NCBI GenBank assembly: GCA_004552965.1
Contig: SFMU01000014.1
Location: forward strand, 1 to 41,358
Direction: 5' to 3'
DNA length: 41,358 bases
From: Bacteroidales bacterium
GTDB taxonomy: Bacteria; Bacteroidota; Bacteroidia; Bacteroidales; UBA932
Part shown: piece by piece, positions 9,688-18,064 of the stretch
How positions within the stretch are numbered: the first letter of the stretch is position 1
How the letters are laid out: each line of letters opens with the position of its first letter
Program-made: the position numbers and the translations under genes
Notes under the pieces: model-generated
The model's input: the letters and a program-made list of their open reading frames with translations, nothing else
Told to the model about the DNA's origin: nothing
Database searches by the model: none

Positions 9688-10566
9688 TTACATCCACTTG
9701 CTGAAGAACTTCCATGTTTCTTCATAAGTGTCCATGTCGGCGTCTGACCAGGAATGGTTTCCGCCCTTGACTTCGTAGAGCCAGACCTCCATCGGCCTGC
9801 CATTGGCCGCCGGGATCCCTCTTCCGAACTTGTAGAGGGTGACCTTGTTGCGGCCTTCCCTGACCGGAAGTTCCTCGACGGTCTGGGAAACGCATCCGTC
9901 GGCATTGACCACCCGGCCGACTGCCACCGGAACAGGAGCATAGGCTCCCCATCCGCCGGCATTGTCCGGGTCACCGAGCCATTCGGAGGTCCTGTCCTCG
10001 GTTCCGTGCACCTCCATGAAAGGAACAGGACCGGACACCGGATACTTCTCGAACATCCAAAGGAGGGACAGGCCGGCAATCGAGGCCACGGCTGTGAAGG
10101 CCTTCGGCTTTCTCATCGCAGTCAGATAGCACATCTCCCCGCCGTTGGACATGCCGGTCAGGAAGGTCGCGGATTTGCTGAATCCGTATTCCTTGCGGAG
10201 TTTCCTTGCGAGAGAGCAGACGAAATCGACATCGTCGACCGTCATCCCTTCCTGGGACGGGTAGTCGACATTCCATCCGGGCTTTCCGGCAGGGTCCTTG
10301 AGGCCCTGTGGGATGCAGATGGCATAGCCGTGGGCTTTTGCGGTGGTTATCAGGGCAGATGGCATCTTTTCTATGCCTCCGCCGTAGCCGTGCAGGGCGA
10401 TGACAAGAGGGGAGCCTTCCCCGACTCCTTCAGGAATATACAGGCGGTATTCCCTCTCATAGCCCTGGTTCTTCATCGTGAGGCGAAGGTCGCGGTCTCC
10501 GCTCTGGGCGGAAAGCGCTGCGCCTGAGATGATGAATATTATGAATGCGATGAAAGACCTTCTCAT
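9688..10566 (-). CDS. Secreted alpha/beta-hydrolase esterase (PHB depolymerase / feruloyl esterase-like)
   Basis: The 292-aa protein begins with a signal peptide (hydrophobic residues 5-20, ending ALSAQ). An alpha/beta hydrolase fold follows, of the LpqC / poly-hydroxybutyrate depolymerase-like group (COG3509). Likely catalytic residues are Ser140 in GMSNGG, Asp191 in VHGTEDRT and His271 in GGNHSW, with the oxyanion segment ALHGYGGG at 58-64. Members hydrolyse short polyester or aryl esters, often ester decorations on plant polysaccharides; the substrate here cannot be named. It lies 10 nt after nagB, and its start codon is inside a GAATATG heptamer. Its position between nagB and leuA suggests co-transcription more than a shared pathway. 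Confidence 0.8.
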   Translation of the reverse strand: MRRSFIAFIIFIISGAALSAQSGDRDLRLTMKNQGYEREYRLYIPEGVGEGSPLVIALHGYGGGIEKMPSALITTAKAHGYAICIPQGLKDPAGKPGWNVDYPSQEGMTVDDVDFVCSLARKLRKEYGFSKSATFLTGMSNGGEMCYLTAMRKPKAFTAVASIAGLSLLWMFEKYPVSGPVPFMEVHGTEDRTSEWLGDPDNAGGWGAYAPVPVAVGRVVNADGCVSQTVEELPVREGRNKVTLYKFGRGIPAANGRPMEVWLYEVKGGNHSWSDADMDTYEETWKFFSKWM

Positions 10567-10576
10567 ATTCAGTTGT

Positions 10577-11374
10577 CTATTGCTTGTTCATTGCTGCCTC
10601 CACTGCCTTGAAATAGCGGTAGGAGTTGACCTTAAGTTCGCCTGCGGCAGCTTCGTCCAGGACTACGGTGCCCTTTTCGTGGAGCTGGAGGGCGGAGAGG
10701 GTGACATAGTGGCTGACGCCCCCTTCGATGGCTTCTCTCACAACCCTGGCCTTTCTGCTGCCGAGGGCGAGGATAAGCACTTCCTTTGCGCTGCAGACAG
10801 TGCCCACACCGACGGACATTGCCTTCTTCGGTACCAGATTGACGTCACCTCCGAAGAAACGGGAGTTGACGATTATCGTGTCTTCGGTCAGGGTCACGAC
10901 TCTGGTCCTGGAATTGAGCGATGAAAAAGGCTCGTTGAAGGCCAGGTGGCCGTCTTCTCCGACTCCGCCGAGGAAAAGGTCGATTCCGCCAGCGTCGAAG
11001 ATGGCTTCCTCATATTCCTCGCACTCCTTGTCGAGGTCTGGTGCATTGCCGTTGAGGATGTGGATGTTCTCCCTAGGGATGTCGATGTTGTCGAAAAGGT
11101 TCCTGAACATGAAGCTGTGGTAGCTCTCGGGGTGATCTTCCGGGAGGCCGACATATTCATCCATGTTGAAGGTGATGACGTTCCTGAAGGAGATTTCGCC
11201 CGCGGCGCACATCCTGGACAGCTCCGCATAGGTGCCAAGAGGTGTGGAGCCCGTAGGAAGTCCGAGCACGAACGGTTCGTCGCTGATTGCAGCCTTTGCC
11301 TTGATGGCGTCTGCGATGTAATGCGCTGCCCAAAGTGAAGCCTCGCTGTTGTTGTCCTTGATAACTACTCTCAT
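10577..11374 (-). CDS. nagB: Glucosamine-6-phosphate deaminase
   Basis: Converts glucosamine-6-phosphate to fructose-6-phosphate and ammonia. The 265 aa match the classical hexameric enzyme. Catalytic residues fall at the same numbers as in the E. coli protein: Asp72 (FNMDEYVGLP), Asp141 and His143 (GVGEDGHLAFNEP) and Glu148. The phosphate-binding LGLPTGSTPLGTY loop is present at 37-49. The next gene upstream encodes a large fusion whose N-terminal half is a diverged relative of this protein, so two NagB-type domains lie side by side. Gaps are 72 nt upstream and 10 nt downstream (esterase). Confidence 0.96.
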   Translation of the reverse strand: MRVVIKDNNSEASLWAAHYIADAIKAKAAISDEPFVLGLPTGSTPLGTYAELSRMCAAGEISFRNVITFNMDEYVGLPEDHPESYHSFMFRNLFDNIDIPRENIHILNGNAPDLDKECEEYEEAIFDAGGIDLFLGGVGEDGHLAFNEPFSSLNSRTRVVTLTEDTIIVNSRFFGGDVNLVPKKAMSVGVGTVCSAKEVLILALGSRKARVVREAIEGGVSHYVTLSALQLHEKGTVVLDEAAAGELKVNSYRYFKAVEAAMNKQ

Positions 11375-11446
11375 GATATTGTCGTTTTATTTTGTCTTGT
11401 CTTTGTGAATGTCAGTGATTGAATATGAATATGCCGGGACCGGCGG

Positions 11447-13381
11447 CTACCGCAGTTTCAGGAAGACCTCTATAGCCTGATACTCAGCCATTCCCAGTTC
11501 ATCGTAGAGCCTGGCGGTGTTCTGGGTGCGCTCCTCGGCTCTCTGCCAGAACTCGCGCGGGTCGTCGCCAGGGAACGGGACAATGTCCTTCTGCGAGATG
11601 TGGCGGTAGATGGCGTGGCGTTTCTCGATCATCTCCTCCGGGCTCAGAGGGACGGCCATGTCCACCCTTCCGAGTTCCCACTCCATCCAGGCGCCCCTGT
11701 AGAGCCAGATGGTCGTTTTGTCCAGCCATCCGTTGCCTTCTTCCCTGAGCTGCTCGATGGCCTCGAGAGCCGCCTCGGTGCAGACCCTGTGCGTCCCGTG
11801 AGGGTCTGCAAGGTCTCCGGCCATGTAGACCTGGTCCGGCTTTATCTTCAGGAGGAGTTCCTTGATGATGTCTATGTCGGCCTGGGTTTTCGGAAGCTTG
11901 GTTATGCCACCGGACTCGTAGAACGGCAGGTTGAGGAAGTGGACGTTCGTCTTGTCGTTCAGACCGAAGCTCCTGTCCGCACTCCTTGCCTCGCTCCGCC
12001 GGATCGCCGCCTTGAGGGAGAGAAGTTCCTTCGGCTCCGGCTCACCCGGCTTTTTGGACTCGATCAGCCTCCTGACCTCGTCGAACCTGTCTCCGAAACC
12101 GAGCTGACAGGCTGCGTCCATGTGCTGGAGGACGACGTCGTCGTGGACGGCAAGGTCTCCCGAGGTCTCATAGGCCACATGCACGTCATGCCCCTGGTGA
12201 ACCAGACGGATGAAGGTTCCGCCCATCGAAATCACATCGTCGTCCGGGTGAGGGGAGAAGATGAGGACTTTCTTAGGGAACGGTGTGGACTTGACAGGTC
12301 TTGTGCTGTCATCGGCGTCAGGCTTTCCGCCCGGCCAGCCGGTGATAGTGTGCTGGAGGTCGTTGAATACATCGATGTTGATCTTGTGGTAAGGCCCGTA
12401 GAGCTCCAGCAGCTCTCCGAGCGAATTCTCCAGATAGTCGGCCTGGGTAAGTTTCAGGATCGGCTTGTGAAGTCTCTGGCAGAGCCACACGACTGCCTTC
12501 CTGATGAATTTCGGACTCCACCTGCACGGACCTACCAGCCACGGGGCAACGGCCCTGACAAGCTTGGAAGCGGAATTCTCTTCAGTATAGAGGGTGATGT
12601 TGTCGTGCTTCTGGAAATATGATGCCGGGCAGGAAGGTGAAATCTCTCCTTCCACGATGTCCCTGACCACATCCGCCTTGCTTTCACCCCATGCCATCAT
12701 GATGACCCTTCTGGCGCTCATCATCGTCGAAATGCCGAGGGTGATGGCGGATTTCGGAGTGACTGAGATCTCGCCGTTGAAGAATCTCGACTGGATCTTC
12801 CTGCTCTTGTACGAAAGAGCCACGGTGTGGGTGCGGCTGGTCTCAAGGGCGCCGACCTCGTTGAATCCCACCTGCCCCTGTTCGCCTATTCCGATGACAA
12901 GCAGGTCCATTCCCCTTGCCGATTTCTCGAATTCGGAGCAGTAGTCTGAAATTTTGTCTTTCGGCAGGGTGGCATCGAGAATATGCACATTCTCCTTCCT
13001 GAAATTCACCTTCCTGATGAGAAGGTCCATCAGCACCGTGTTCCTGCTTTTTGCGGAATCCCGCTCGCAAGGGTAGTATTCATCGATGCCGAAGACTTCG
13101 ACATCCTCGAAGGAAATCTCTCCGGCTTCATACCTTGCGACAAGAATCGGGAAAAGGGTCTTCGGAGTGTTTCCTGATGAGAATCCGAGCTTGAAAAGTC
13201 TCGGAAGTCCGGCCTTCCTGTGGTCGGAAATGGCTTTGGCGATGATGTCTGCGATCTTTTCGCTGGCAGTGACCGCCTCATCGAAGATCTCGGTAGGGAT
13301 CTTCTCGTACGAGTGGAGAATCCCTTTCGGAAGTTCCTCCTCGCGGAGTCCGCCGTCTTTCGGCAATGAGAAATGTTTCAT
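11447..13381 (-). CDS. NagB-like domain fused to PIG-L family de-N-acetylase
   Basis: A 644-aa two-domain protein counted from the ATG at 13381 (MKHFSLPKDG). Residues about 30-300 are a glucosamine-6-phosphate deaminase-like domain. Residues about 370-640 are a PIG-L/LmbE zinc deacetylase with SPHPDDD at 376-382 and ADPHGTH at 525-531. In the NagB-like half the first catalytic Asp is kept (Asp100, GIDEY) and Glu175 is kept. The positions matching Asp141 and His143 of NagB are Gln168 and Gln170 (GEQGQVGFNE), so ordinary deaminase chemistry is unlikely. The deacetylase half keeps its metal motif. A role in amino-sugar deacetylation with sugar-phosphate sensing is inference. The reading frame stays open 49 codons further upstream, but that part is Lys/Arg-rich and dissimilar, and I do not include it. 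Confidence 0.88.
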   Translation of the reverse strand: MKHFSLPKDGGLREEELPKGILHSYEKIPTEIFDEAVTASEKIADIIAKAISDHRKAGLPRLFKLGFSSGNTPKTLFPILVARYEAGEISFEDVEVFGIDEYYPCERDSAKSRNTVLMDLLIRKVNFRKENVHILDATLPKDKISDYCSEFEKSARGMDLLVIGIGEQGQVGFNEVGALETSRTHTVALSYKSRKIQSRFFNGEISVTPKSAITLGISTMMSARRVIMMAWGESKADVVRDIVEGEISPSCPASYFQKHDNITLYTEENSASKLVRAVAPWLVGPCRWSPKFIRKAVVWLCQRLHKPILKLTQADYLENSLGELLELYGPYHKINIDVFNDLQHTITGWPGGKPDADDSTRPVKSTPFPKKVLIFSPHPDDDVISMGGTFIRLVHQGHDVHVAYETSGDLAVHDDVVLQHMDAACQLGFGDRFDEVRRLIESKKPGEPEPKELLSLKAAIRRSEARSADRSFGLNDKTNVHFLNLPFYESGGITKLPKTQADIDIIKELLLKIKPDQVYMAGDLADPHGTHRVCTEAALEAIEQLREEGNGWLDKTTIWLYRGAWMEWELGRVDMAVPLSPEEMIEKRHAIYRHISQKDIVPFPGDDPREFWQRAEERTQNTARLYDELGMAEYQAIEVFLKLR

Positions 13382-13558
13382 GTGTTCAGATTGTTTTTTT
13401 CGTTTTGCGTGTGATATGTTTCGTTGCCCTTTCGCGGGCCAATCTTTCAGTGTTTTCGTTTTTCGGACCTTGGTCCTCCGGGTCTTTTCCGCCGTTCCGG
13501 CATATTCCGGATTCACCTGCCTTTCCAATCTTTCCGGAAGTGTCCGGAAGTCTTCTGC

Positions 13559-14416
13559 CTAGAGCTCTGAATATGCCGGTGTGAACGAGTCCCCGTGCTC
13601 GAGATCACCGTAGGCAATCCCTTTCTTCAGCCATGCATTGCGCTGTCTGGCAGTGCCGTGGGTGAAGGAGTCGGACACCACATAGCCGTTCGCCTTCTTC
13701 TGAAGGTAGTCGTCGCCGATCTTGCTGGCACAGTCGAGAGCATTGCGGATGTCATTGTCGTCTATCGAGTCGTACATCCTGTCGTCATTGTTAGCCCAGA
13801 CTCCGGCGTAGTAGTCTGCCTGGAGCTCCAGTCTGACGCTGATCTCGTTGGCTTCCTTCTGCGAGCTCCGGTTCATCAGCTTGTGCGCCTCTCCGAGAGT
13901 CCCCAGAAGGTACTGGACGTGGTGTCCGACCTCGTGGGCGATGACATAGGCATAGGCAAGGTCGCCGTCCGCTCCGATCGAAGACTTCATCGAAGTGAAA
14001 AAGCTCAAGTCGATGTAGACCGTCTGGTCTGCCGAGCAGTAGAACGGTCCGATGGAAGAATTGGCGGCTCCGCAGCCGGAAGATGTCGCTCCGGTGTAAA
14101 GGACCATCTTCGGGGCCTGATATTCATAGCCGTACTTTGCGAACTGTGCCGTCCAGACATCTTCAGTGCCTGCAAGGATTATCTTTGCGAAGGTCGCCAG
14201 CTCCTCCTCTTCCTGTGTGAATCCTGAACCGCCTTCGGTCTGTTCTGCCGTTTCCTGGGTGCCCAGCTGCTCAAGGAGCGGCATAGGGTTCACTCCCAGC
14301 ATCATCAGGATGAGGGCGACCACGATTGCCCCTCCTCCGAGTTTGATCCCTCTCATCGAGGATTGTCCCCTGCGGTCTTCCACATTGCGGCTTTGGCGTC
14401 TTCCTTCCAGATTCAT
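13559..14416 (-). CDS. ypfJ: Membrane-anchored neutral zinc metallopeptidase (YpfJ family)
   Basis: The 285-aa protein opens with the family signature of a basic LEGRRQSRNVEDRRG stretch. One membrane segment follows at about residues 25-44, then a periplasmic domain. The zinc-binding HEVGHH lies at 161-166 (AHEVGHHVQYL) and a further acidic ligand is likely in the LQADYYAGVWA helix. Conserved cysteine-containing segments (SSGCGAANSSIG and GPFYCSADQ) match the putative neutral zinc metallopeptidase family, Pfam PF04228. No substrate is established for the family. A TATATTTG box on the minus strand at 14462-14455 gives it its own promoter, divergent from the tRNA gene. Confidence 0.88.
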   Translation of the reverse strand: MNLEGRRQSRNVEDRRGQSSMRGIKLGGGAIVVALILMMLGVNPMPLLEQLGTQETAEQTEGGSGFTQEEEELATFAKIILAGTEDVWTAQFAKYGYEYQAPKMVLYTGATSSGCGAANSSIGPFYCSADQTVYIDLSFFTSMKSSIGADGDLAYAYVIAHEVGHHVQYLLGTLGEAHKLMNRSSQKEANEISVRLELQADYYAGVWANNDDRMYDSIDDNDIRNALDCASKIGDDYLQKKANGYVVSDSFTHGTARQRNAWLKKGIAYGDLEHGDSFTPAYSEL

Positions 14417-14454
14417 GATGCTCTGATGTAAGAGTTGTATTATTTATATTCTTA

Positions 14455-14462
14455 CAAATATA
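14455..14462 (-). promoter_or_regulatory. -7 box of the ypfJ promoter
   Basis: CAAATATA on the plus strand reads TATATTTG on the minus strand, a full match to the Bacteroidota -7 consensus TAnnTTTG, 38 nt before the ATG at 14416. No good TTTG element was found 19-21 nt upstream of it. It lies back to back with the tRNA-Leu promoter. Confidence 0.6.
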
Positions 14463-14490
14463 GTCGGTTTTCGTGAATTTTCCTTTGTTG

Positions 14491-14521
14491 TTTGCTTTTT
14501 CGTGGAAAATCAATACCTTTG
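14491..14521 (+). promoter_or_regulatory. Promoter of the tRNA-Leu gene
   Basis: TTTG at 14491-14494 and TACCTTTG at 14514-14521 are separated by 19 nt and match the Bacteroidota TTTG / TAnnTTTG pattern. The -7 box ends 12 nt before the first base of the mature tRNA. Confidence 0.7.
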
Positions 14522-14533
14522 CAACCGTGATTT

Positions 14534-14617
14534 GCCCGAGTGGTGAAATGGTAGACACGAAGGACTCAAAATCCTTTGCCCCTTAAAGGCGTGCCGGTTC
14601 GAGTCCGGCCTCGGGCA
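14534..14617 (+). tRNA. tRNA-Leu (anticodon CAA)
   Basis: An 84-nt class II tRNA. The acceptor strands GCCCGAG (14534-14540) and CTCGGGC (14610-14616) pair fully, followed by discriminator A. The anticodon stem AAGGA/TCCTT encloses the loop CTCAAAA, giving anticodon CAA at 14567-14569, which reads UUG. A long variable arm lies at 14577-14592, and the T arm is GCCGG-TTCGAGT-CCGGC. The 3' CCA is not encoded. Confidence 0.97.
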
Positions 14618-14625
14618 CAAATCGG

Positions 14626-14659
14626 GCCGGCTGGTGGATTCACCTCAGCCGGCTTTTTT
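14626..14659 (+). terminator. Intrinsic terminator after tRNA-Leu
   Basis: GCCGGCTG (14626-14633) pairs with CAGCCGGC (14646-14653) and is followed by six T. It lies 8 nt after the tRNA and only 31 nt before the rhamnosidase start codon, leaving little room for a separate promoter for that gene. Confidence 0.92.
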
Positions 14660-14690
14660 CATTTTACTTAACCGAACTGATTACCAAGTC

Positions 14691-17183
14691 ATGAAATTCA
14701 CCGGTAACCTTGTGCTATCTGCCCTCATTTCTGCGGCCTTCTGCACTCTCCTCGCCACATCGGCCGAGGCTCAGCCCCATGTCTTCTCTGCCGCGAAACT
14801 CCAGAACGAGCCCTACCGTCCGCTGACTGCCGTCAAGGCCGGCAAGGATGTCCCGGCCTCTCCCGACCTACTTGTGTCCTACAGATGGAAGAGGACAGGC
14901 GCGGACGATGACTTGCAGATCTATCTCCTGAAACCGGAAACGATGGTCTCTGACAACCCCGAGGCCTTCAGCGTGCGGCGTCAGGCACCGGACATCGATG
15001 TGACCGTCTCCTCTCCGTGTGACCTGATGTTCGATTTCGGAAGGGTAAGCGCCGGCTGGCTGGAATTCGAATGTGACAATCTTTCCGGTCAGGTCGAGTG
15101 CAGCATCAGCGAATTCAACGAGCCGGCAGTCTTCAACGCCGGCTCCCGCCATCCCCGGAAAACTCTGGCTCCTGCCCGGTACGGAAAGGTCTTCCGTCTC
15201 GAACTCAACGACGAACTCTATGAAGGCGTCCGCTATGCCTGGATTCATGTCCGGAGTGTTGACAAGCCTTTGAGAATCAAGAATGTGCGCCTTGTCTGCC
15301 AGGCAAGGCCGGCCAATTACGAAGGCAGCTTCGACACCGACGACCCGATGCTGAACAGAATCTGGTACACTGCAGCCTACACCGTCCGTCTCAACTTTCT
15401 CAAGGACTATTTCGGTGCAATACTCATGGAAAGGAGCGACCGCTTTTCCTGGACAGGAGATGCCCACACATCCCAGGCTGCATCCCTTGTCGCTTTCGGC
15501 AACTACGAGTTCGTCCGTAAGAATCTTCTGCACACCGCCGACCAGTCCAACGGCATCCTCAGCTACCCTCTCTACTGGGTCCAGAGCCTTGTCGATTACT
15601 ACCTTTACACCGGCGACGGAGAACTCCTCGGCCAGCTCTGCGACAATGCCTGCGCCAAGCTGGATGATGCGCTGGAGCATTTCGACGACCCGCGTTCACC
15701 GGCATTCTACGGCTGGGACGAACGCCTAGGCGCCGGCTTCGAGGATCCCGGCTGCCCTGAATCCCGCATGGCTCTCAAGATGCTGACGATCCAGACAACC
15801 AGGCGATTCGCCTCGGCGATGGCCGCTTCCGGAAGGGAAGACCTTGCCCGGAAATATTCCACACTGGCGGAAGCCAAGGCGAGGCCGTACCTTTCCTCTC
15901 CGGAAGTTTTCGATGAATATGACATATTCGCCCTGTCCGATGCCATCAACGCCGGCGCTGTGCCTTCTTCCCTCTGGAACGAGATCTGGCAAAGGACTTA
16001 TTCGGACCGGCTGCAGAGGGTTTCATATTCCCCGTTCAATCAATATTTCGTGCTGAATGCAATGGCGCGCATGGGCAGGCATGCCGAAGCGATGAACACG
16101 ATCGACGACTGCTGGGGCGGGCAGATCCGCTACGGGGCGACCACTTTCTTCGAGGTCTTCAGACCGTCCTGGAATCTGTGCTCGCTGGGAGAAAACGATG
16201 CTCCGGTCAACAACCAGTGCGGCTACACCAGCCTCACGCATCCATGGAGCGCCGGAGTTGCCAAATGGCTCACCGAAGAAGTCCTGGGTGTAAAGCCTGA
16301 GACTCCCGGTTTCGGAACCTTCTCCGTCACTCCGCATCTTACCTCAGGCCTTTCCAGAGTCAGCGGAGACGTGCCCACTCCCAAAGGCATCATCAGTTTC
16401 TCTCTCGATGTGCGGGAAGGCACTTCGTGTCTCGTTGTTCCCGATGGCACCCGGGCAAGCCTCAGCCTCCCTCTGATGGGATGCAGGGACCTGAAGGTGA
16501 CCCTTGACGGAAAGCCGCTGGCGGCCGAGGCGTTTACCCCGACCCATGCCCGTTTCCCGGAAATAGGCCCGGGCAGCCACAGCCTTGTCATCGACTATCC
16601 CGCAGAACCTCTCAGTGCCAAGGCTGACGAGGCCCTTGAATATGCCATCCCGGCAACAGCCGTTTCCGAAGATTCCCTCACCGGAGGCAACTGGAAGGGA
16701 GTTTACGGCAGCAAGGGCTACTGTCTCTTCAGCTACGACGGACCGGGAGCCGACCGGATCCTTCTCCCTGCCGGTTGCAGGGGGATAACCCTCGGCAAGC
16801 AGACACCTTGCCACTGGGCGGCTGAAACTTCAGACCCGAGGGCCCTCGTCTCCAACCGGGAAGGAGACGGCGGCAGAAGCCTCGGGGCGGTAGTTACCGG
16901 TGATCCTGCCCCATGCATGCAGACGATGACCATCGATGTCGATTACCGCACATCCTCCCCATACCGTCTCACTCTTTATTTCGTGGACTGGGAAAAGGCA
17001 GGGAGGCGGAGCGCAATCGAATTGTTCGACCTTTTCACCAGACGCCTGCTCTCCCCGGTGCACATGGTCAGGGATTACTCAGGCGGGCGTTATGTTACGT
17101 TTGAAGTCGACCGGCCGGTTCGCGTCCGCATCTGCCAGGTCCGTGGGACCAATGCGGCAGTCTCGGCGCTCTTCCTTGACTGA
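14691..17183 (+). CDS. Secreted alpha-L-rhamnosidase-like glycoside hydrolase (GH78 type)
   Basis: The 830-aa protein starts at the ATG at 14691, which gives a clean signal peptide ending at about residue 28 (SAEAQ). A beta-sandwich region leads into a six-hairpin (alpha/alpha)6 domain from about 210 to 560, followed by C-terminal beta-sandwich parts. The family signature is present as ERSDRFSWTGDAH at 247-259. Where characterised GH78 enzymes have the acidic pair before R-x-x-W-T-G-D, the general-acid position appears to be Asp250 rather than Glu. A candidate base is Glu488 in GATTFFEVF. Rhamnose specificity is therefore probable, not certain. The gene stands alone between the tRNA terminator and the pyrH promoter, not in a polysaccharide-utilisation cluster. 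Confidence 0.8.
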   Translation: MKFTGNLVLSALISAAFCTLLATSAEAQPHVFSAAKLQNEPYRPLTAVKAGKDVPASPDLLVSYRWKRTGADDDLQIYLLKPETMVSDNPEAFSVRRQAPDIDVTVSSPCDLMFDFGRVSAGWLEFECDNLSGQVECSISEFNEPAVFNAGSRHPRKTLAPARYGKVFRLELNDELYEGVRYAWIHVRSVDKPLRIKNVRLVCQARPANYEGSFDTDDPMLNRIWYTAAYTVRLNFLKDYFGAILMERSDRFSWTGDAHTSQAASLVAFGNYEFVRKNLLHTADQSNGILSYPLYWVQSLVDYYLYTGDGELLGQLCDNACAKLDDALEHFDDPRSPAFYGWDERLGAGFEDPGCPESRMALKMLTIQTTRRFASAMAASGREDLARKYSTLAEAKARPYLSSPEVFDEYDIFALSDAINAGAVPSSLWNEIWQRTYSDRLQRVSYSPFNQYFVLNAMARMGRHAEAMNTIDDCWGGQIRYGATTFFEVFRPSWNLCSLGENDAPVNNQCGYTSLTHPWSAGVAKWLTEEVLGVKPETPGFGTFSVTPHLTSGLSRVSGDVPTPKGIISFSLDVREGTSCLVVPDGTRASLSLPLMGCRDLKVTLDGKPLAAEAFTPTHARFPEIGPGSHSLVIDYPAEPLSAKADEALEYAIPATAVSEDSLTGGNWKGVYGSKGYCLFSYDGPGADRILLPAGCRGITLGKQTPCHWAAETSDPRALVSNREGDGGRSLGAVVTGDPAPCMQTMTIDVDYRTSSPYRLTLYFVDWEKAGRRSAIELFDLFTRRLLSPVHMVRDYSGGRYVTFEVDRPVRVRICQVRGTNAAVSALFLD
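15915..15929. repeat. Back-to-back GAATATG / CATATTC pair
   Basis: Inside the GH78 gene, GAATATG-A-CATATTC forms a perfect 7-bp inverted repeat with a single-base spacer. It encodes Glu-Tyr-Asp-Ile-Phe and uses the ATA isoleucine codon. Confidence 0.85.
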
Positions 17184-17240
17184 GGCCGGGAATGAGACCT
17201 GAATATGCCCTGGATATGATGAGTATTACGGGATTTTTAT

Positions 17241-17248
17241 TACTTTTG
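17241..17248 (+). promoter_or_regulatory. -7 box of the pyrH-frr promoter
   Basis: TACTTTTG matches TAnnTTTG and lies 65 nt before the pyrH start and 57 nt after the GH78 stop. The upstream TTTG element is not evident. It is the likely start of the pyrH-frr transcript. Confidence 0.6.
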
Positions 17249-17313
17249 CGGAAAACCGGCCCCGGAAGGATCGGCATCTTAATAATAAACAGACAACCAA
17301 CAACATCACGATA

Positions 17314-18018
17314 ATGTACAGGAGAGTTCTTCTCAAACTCAGCGGAGAGAGCCTCGGAGGAAAGGCCGGAAAGGGCCTTGACCCGGAGTGCCTGAGGAAA
17401 TATTCGAAGGAAATTGCAGCTGCCGCAAAGGCAGGGCTTCAGATTGCCATCGTCAATGGAGGCGGCAACATATTCAGAGGCCTCCAGGGACTGGACAAGG
17501 GTTTCGACAGAGTGGACGGGGATCGCATGGGAATGCTCGCCACAGTGATCAATTCATTGGCGCTCAAACAGTTCATCAAGGATGAAGGAGTGAATGCAGA
17601 AGTCTTTTCAGCCACTCCGATGGAGCCGGTTGCAAGGTACTACAACCGCGACAATGCCGTCAGGGTGCTCGAGGAAGGGGGAGTGGCCCTCATCTGCGGA
17701 GGAACCGGAAATCCTTTTTTCACGACTGATTCCGGAGCAGCGCTCAGAGCTCTTGAGATCGGTGCTGACGTGGTTCTGAAGGGGACCCGTGTGGACGGAG
17801 TCTACACTGCCGATCCGGAGAAGGATCCTGCAGCAGTCAGGTACGATGAGATAACCTTCGACGAGGCCATGGCAAAGCATCTGCGTGTCCTCGACCAGAC
17901 GGCCTACGCTCTCTGCAATGACGGGAATATGCCGATTATCGTCTTCGACATCGACGGGGAAGGCAATCTGATGAAACTCGTCGCAGGGGAGAAGGTCGGT
18001 ACCCTTGTGCACAGGTAG
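17314..18018 (+). CDS. pyrH: UMP kinase
   Basis: Phosphorylates UMP to UDP in pyrimidine nucleotide synthesis. It belongs to the amino-acid-kinase fold and is unrelated to eukaryotic UMP/CMP kinases. The 234 aa contain the N-terminal RVLLKLSGESLGG phosphate loop, IVNGGGNIFRG, the DRMGMLATVINSLAL helix, the STDSGAALRALEIGADVVLKGTRVDGVYTADP-type nucleotide segment (seen here as TTDSGAALRA and KGTRVDGVYTADP) and the C-terminal GTLVHR. It is followed by frr after 46 nt, a common bacterial pairing. Confidence 0.97.
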   Translation: MYRRVLLKLSGESLGGKAGKGLDPECLRKYSKEIAAAAKAGLQIAIVNGGGNIFRGLQGLDKGFDRVDGDRMGMLATVINSLALKQFIKDEGVNAEVFSATPMEPVARYYNRDNAVRVLEEGGVALICGGTGNPFFTTDSGAALRALEIGADVVLKGTRVDGVYTADPEKDPAAVRYDEITFDEAMAKHLRVLDQTAYALCNDGNMPIIVFDIDGEGNLMKLVAGEKVGTLVHR

Positions 18019-18064
18019 AACCCCTTCATATTCAAAGACTACAAACAGAATAACACTTTATATC

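Noticed and set aside
13382..13528. 49-codon N-terminal extension of the NagB-like/PIG-L fusion
   Set aside because: The added residues are Lys/Arg-rich low-complexity sequence without similarity to NagB, and a better start exists at 13381.
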